Assembly: GCF_964199755.1 (NCBI RefSeq)
Contig: NC_133900.1
Span: 79,220,727-79,284,726 of the forward strand
Reading direction: 5' to 3'
Length of the DNA stretch: 64,000 bases
Origin: Larus michahellis
Lineage: Eukaryota; Chordata; Aves; Charadriiformes; Laridae
Translations under genes and position numbers: made by a program
The notes under the pieces: generated by a model
The model's database searches: none
What the model was told of the DNA's origin: nothing
The model's input: only the letters and a program-made list of their open reading frames with translations
In this document: piece by piece, positions 60,201-64,000 of the stretch
Layout: each line of letters opens with the position of its first letter
How positions within the stretch are numbered: position 1 is the stretch's first letter

Positions 60201-62401
60201 CGTTTCTCATCTGCCTAGTTACTGATGACTGAGAACCAAAACAGGCTTGTCTTACTGCAAATCACGTAACTTTGAAAGACCATTTGTAATAGTGCTGTCT
60301 GAAGAAAAAATAAGGGCTTTTTCTAAATAAAACTGATATTTAAATGAATTTTGTTTTATTTTTGGACTTGTTGGGCTTTGATCATTTACTTTTTGATCCA
60401 TAAGGCAAGTTTCTCTAACTTAAGACGTGAAAGGAAGCTGAAAATGTCTCCTTAACCCAAAATTATGTTTTGCTTTGGACACTCACATAAGATGTCCTTT
60501 TTCTTCCCGCTTCATTGATTGGGTCTGAAAAATATTAATCTCAACAGAACAAAATAGGTTCTGAGAGTTTCTCCCTTATGTCAAGCGAACTCCCTAATCA
60601 CCTGCCTACTCTTCAGCAGTTACATTCAAGAATATTTTTAAGATGTTTCGCTTTTGCTGGAGAAACGGAATTCTTTGAGGGATGGAGCTGTTGAGGTTCA
60701 GCTGCACTCAGAAATTTTGGAAATTCAAGGGAATTCCAAACCATTTCTGAGATAAACATGTTGAATTTATATTCAGCCAAGCACTGGGTGTTTTCTTGTT
60801 TTGCTCTCAGGACTCCACACGCTGCATATAGTTTTAGGTCTGGAGCACAGTTTTGCATTCCTGGTAAGATACAGGCTTGCTGCCGTCTCCTTTTCAGAAC
60901 TAGAGGAAAGGAGATATCCATACACAAGGATTTTTGTCCCTTTGGGTGACTTCTTATGCAGGACAAATGCTAAGCCAACAAATACCTAGAGCGTTCATTA
61001 TACTAAATGCTGTCAGGTATCTCAGCTATTTAGAGAACTCTCGTATGTCCTCTTAAAGGTGAGATTGTTCTTCTCTGTCTTATTCTGCAGGATTCTCTGT
61101 TACTGATTGTTTTATAATCCCTTTATATCTTGATATATAGAGAAGCACCCAGAAGGACGATTTTGAATTTGTTTTATTCTATTCGCATGGAAAAGTATAG
61201 TGCTCTATTATCTGAGGATATACGATATTTTACATGTTAAATATGATAGTCCTAATAAACACAAAAGAACAACCCGGAATGCTAGAGAGATGGAACTGGA
61301 AGTTTTACATGAATGGTGCAGTATGAAGCATCCTGCTTTGGGCTGCCTTTTCCTGATGTCTTGATACATTAAGAAGTAGGTAACTGATTTATTTTTAAAT
61401 CTTTTATTCTAAGGCGCAAATTTATTTCAAAGTAATTTTGTGAAGGAGAGAACTATTTGTAGCTTTTCCTGGAAGTCATGTTTCCGGATGTATCCAAAAG
61501 CTTTCCTCCTCTAGCTAGAACAGCATGGAACGCTCTTTAGAAAACAACCCCAGATATGTCACCTGCACTAAAGAGATCAAGAGTCGAGGTTTCATGATTG
61601 ACAGCCGAGTGTCATCACAATGTGTCTCAGTCATTTCAGGGAAGGAACCTGTTTACATCCATAGATTCAAGTCTTCTAGAGGGGCTGTTTTCCACTCTGT
61701 TCTTTTCATCAGTTAAAACATAGTGGCATATGCTGGTGCCCGGGGTAAACAGATTCTTGCATGAAATGAATTTCTATTAGTGCATCTCACTGAAATGTTT
61801 TCACTCATATTTACCATTTTGCAAACAACCTGAAATTCATATCTGTCAGAAGCATTTGGAGAAATTTTTGATAGTGTCATGTACCACCTAGATGCAATTA
61901 ATCTTTTATATTGAATCCCTGTGCTGTGAGAAAAGCTAGTAGTAATCAATTATTTGTAATTAAGTCACCACATCTTACATATATTTTGTACGAGATGTCA
62001 TTGTTTTGTTGAGGATGTTATGATCCTTTTTGAATGATAGCTGAAGAATTAAAATATAACGGCATCATGTTTCACTTGCTGAATTTTAATTCAAACGTGT
62101 CCAACATTTAAACCCTAATAAGAAAAGTACCCCTGTTTGGGGCAGTTTATCGTAAAAAAATTGATTTAGGTGTATCCTTAATCTCTGTTCTGAAGAGAAA
62201 TGGTTTTAACTGAATGGGCTCAATTCTTTTTAATGTATGACTCTGCATCTGTAAGCTTTTATATTCATAGAAACATAATGAAATGACACTCAGTTTTGAC
62301 ACCCTTTTTTAGCTGTTTTTGAGCACTCCTTGGGCCAGGCAGTGCTATTAGATGAGAGAAACCCCGTACAAACATGGGTATTTTGCTGCTGAAAGCAGCT
62401 T
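54234..62401. other. AT-rich non-coding stretch
   Basis: No gene is supported over about 8 kb. The longest frame (56677-57114, 145 codons with an ATG) has no recognised domain and a run of leucines only. I consider it a chance ORF. No recognisable CR1 copy or LTR is seen here. Confidence 0.5.
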
Positions 62402-62457
62402 GGTTTGTTTGTTTGTTTTGTTGGTTTTGTTTTGGTTTTGTTTTTTTTTTTTTTAAA
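62402..62457. repeat. (TTTG)n/(TTTTG)n simple repeat ending in poly-T
   Basis: GGTTTGTTTGTTTGTTTTG units continue into TTTTTTTTTTTTTT and AAATAG. It is a simple repeat, but it also forms a long pyrimidine-biased tract right before an AG and an open frame (see the exon candidate at 62461). Confidence 0.88.
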
Positions 62458-62460
62458 TAG

Positions 62461-62925
62461 GCAGAATGTCTCTGTGCTCCAGAAACATTTCATCAATTTT
62501 GCTCAGAAGGACACCAAGTTCAGGTAGACTTGTTATCTCTAGCCATGCCAACTACACAGGCCAGGCCAACTACTGATCAGGCCAACTACTGCCTGATCCC
62601 CTGGTTGCAGGAGGGTTATCAGACTGGTTTAGCCCTGTGGGACCCCCAGGTCTGGATCCAGGCTACTTTTGCGCTCAACCTAATAAACCCTGCTGCTGGA
62701 GTACTCAGGCGCAGAGCAAGGAGCCCCACTGAGGTTTCGGAGCAGCCACACGAGTCTAGCGAGGAAAGTGCTGAGCCAGAGTTAACAAGCTCAGCTGACC
62801 CTGAACTAACTCATTATGGAGAACTGGAAAGTTTCTGCAGTGACCTCCATACCTTTATCAGTTGGGGTCAGGACTATTTTGGCTCACTGAATAATGAAGA
62901 GCTGAATACATGCATGAGGGCTTGA
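62461..62925 (+). other. Candidate terminal coding exon or retrocopy fragment
   Basis: A frame of 154 codons is open from the AG at 62459-62460 to a TGA at 62923-62925. It is GC-richer than its surroundings and follows a long T-rich tract ending ...AAATAG, which would serve as a splice acceptor. The deduced peptide starts AECLCAPETFHQFC, contains a repeated PTT/ARPTTDQANY-like part, a Trp-rich middle (IPWLQEGY, LWDPQVWIQ), a Ser/Glu/Pro-rich stretch, and ends in SWGQDYFGSLNNEELN. An ATG lies in frame at 62545. I do not recognise the family. It may be the last exon of a host gene, a processed pseudogene piece, or repeat-derived coding sequence. Confidence 0.3.
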
Positions 62926-64000
62926 TTCTCTGTTGTATTTTCTTTTTAATACTCTAGGTCATATTTTGGAATTCTTTATAGAGATCCTAACACCTGAAAT
63001 TACCTTTTTCAGACATTACTTATTTTTATATTCTCTCCTCTCTTTTTTTTATTCACCTGAGAAAAAAAAAGGGTTTTTTTTGTTCATTTGTTTTGTTTTG
63101 TATTGTTTTGTTATAGCCCAGCAACTTCAAATCGTGCTAGGGAGCCCAGTGCAACAAACACAAAAGCCCTACATTTCCCATTTAAAAGTAGTCGTCTAAA
63201 TTAAAAATGTGGATATTCATCGCTTGCCTTGTTTTACATCTATTAGTTTTATTTGTGTTAAATTAATTTCCTGCCACCGGTCCCAAGCTGGTATTTTCAG
63301 AATAGCATGAAATTGGTTCCCAAGTTCTGAGTTCAAACCTTCACCTGTAAATATGATGCCGTAATGTAACACAATCTCCTCTGCTAACGACCTAATTTGA
63401 TTTGGAACAAAAGGTCTTTTAGAAAATGGCTCACATTGGTTAACCGCTTCCACGCTAAATCAGCATACACACGCTGCTGTTCTAATAGGTAGTTTCATAG
63501 GTGCTGGGAGAGGTCTTGATCACCAGCTGACACAGAATAGCAGAGCAAAGAGCCTGCAAGTGCAGGGAAACAGAGGTTTTATCAAAGGAAAGAAAATAAC
63601 AGGAGAGAGTAATGGCTTCTGTCTCTTCAAATTATCGGCAGCATGGGTTTCTGCAGCTGGGCTTTTGCAGCTCTCACAACACATCAACCCTACCTCAGCA
63701 GCTCTAAGCGTCGGCTTAGCCCAGCATCACCTCGCATCAGACTCGATCTTCCCGTACCATACAGCATTTCCCTTTAGACTTTTTAGGCCTTACCAAATCT
63801 CCCACCAAGCTTTGGTTTCAGAATCCAGACGCTTCACAGAAGATTTAGTGCAGATTCGCAGCAATTCAGTTTCTTACCTTCTTATGGCAACCTACAAAAA
63901 GCTTGTTTTCGTTCTTTCCCTGTCCCTCAGAGAAACTGGAAGCTAGATATAAGCATATATAAGGAGAATAAATACTGCTGCTCCCTGCCCTCTTCTTCCT
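62926..64000. other. Non-coding stretch to the window end
   Basis: AT-rich with T-rich and (TTTTG)-like runs at about 63068-63112. A 128-codon frame at 63560-63946 has no recognisable motif. Nothing else is supported. Confidence 0.45.

Noticed and set aside
63560..63946. 128-codon open frame near the window end
   Set aside because: No recognisable domain and ordinary composition. It is not separable from chance.
1..64000. CRISPR arrays, bacterial operons, tRNA or rRNA genes
   Set aside because: No regularly spaced repeats, no tRNA box A/B pairs or cloverleaf-like stretch, and no rRNA signature were seen. The CR1 elements and the endogenous retrovirus show that this is vertebrate nuclear DNA.

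Overview
The window looks like bird nuclear DNA. The main evidence is a set of CR1 LINE fragments with the avian-type 3' end, a '...TTCCAACC...' block followed by short ATTCTATG-type tail repeats. Most of the 64 kb is AT-rich, gene-poor intergenic or intronic sequence. I found no host protein-coding gene, tRNA, rRNA or CRISPR array that I can support with confidence. One open exon-like stretch near the right end (62461-62925) is kept as a weak candidate.

The central feature is a complete, very young and very compact endogenous retrovirus on the + strand at 26320-30893. It has two 1094-bp LTRs that I read as identical base for base, flanked by a 5-bp target-site duplication (GACTG). Its primer-binding site matches the 3' end of tRNA-Ser over 19 bases. 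Between the LTRs lie only 2386 bp, almost all of it one uninterrupted 772-codon ORF. The ORF starts at the first ATG after the primer-binding site. Its first ~276 residues look like a Gag N-terminal part: a long coiled coil, an acidic tract and a short conserved-looking block. It then passes in frame into the transmembrane (TM) part of a retroviral envelope, with a furin-type RLKR site, a fusion-peptide-like segment, seven N-glycosylation sequons, a cysteine-rich ectodomain, a membrane anchor and a short tail. The rest of gag, all of pro and pol, and nearly all of the envelope surface (SU) domain are missing. It is therefore a non-autonomous provirus coding for a Gag-Env fusion, which must have been mobilised in trans.

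The provirus lies beside, and probably inside, an older LTR in the opposite orientation (25729 to about 26319). At least ten CR1 pieces surround it. They fall into at least three 3'-end types, and all but two are on the + strand. They include an internal CR1 ORF2 fragment next to a CR1 3' end (43340-43777) and a tail-to-tail inverted pair (41246-41299). Two GC-richer blocks (about 19985-20600 and 24228-24560) look like older interspersed repeats that I cannot name. A CpG-retaining stretch around 16600-17900 could be conserved non-coding DNA.

Limits: no database search was possible. Family names rest on motifs and structure read by eye, and the envelope and Gag class of the provirus is left open.
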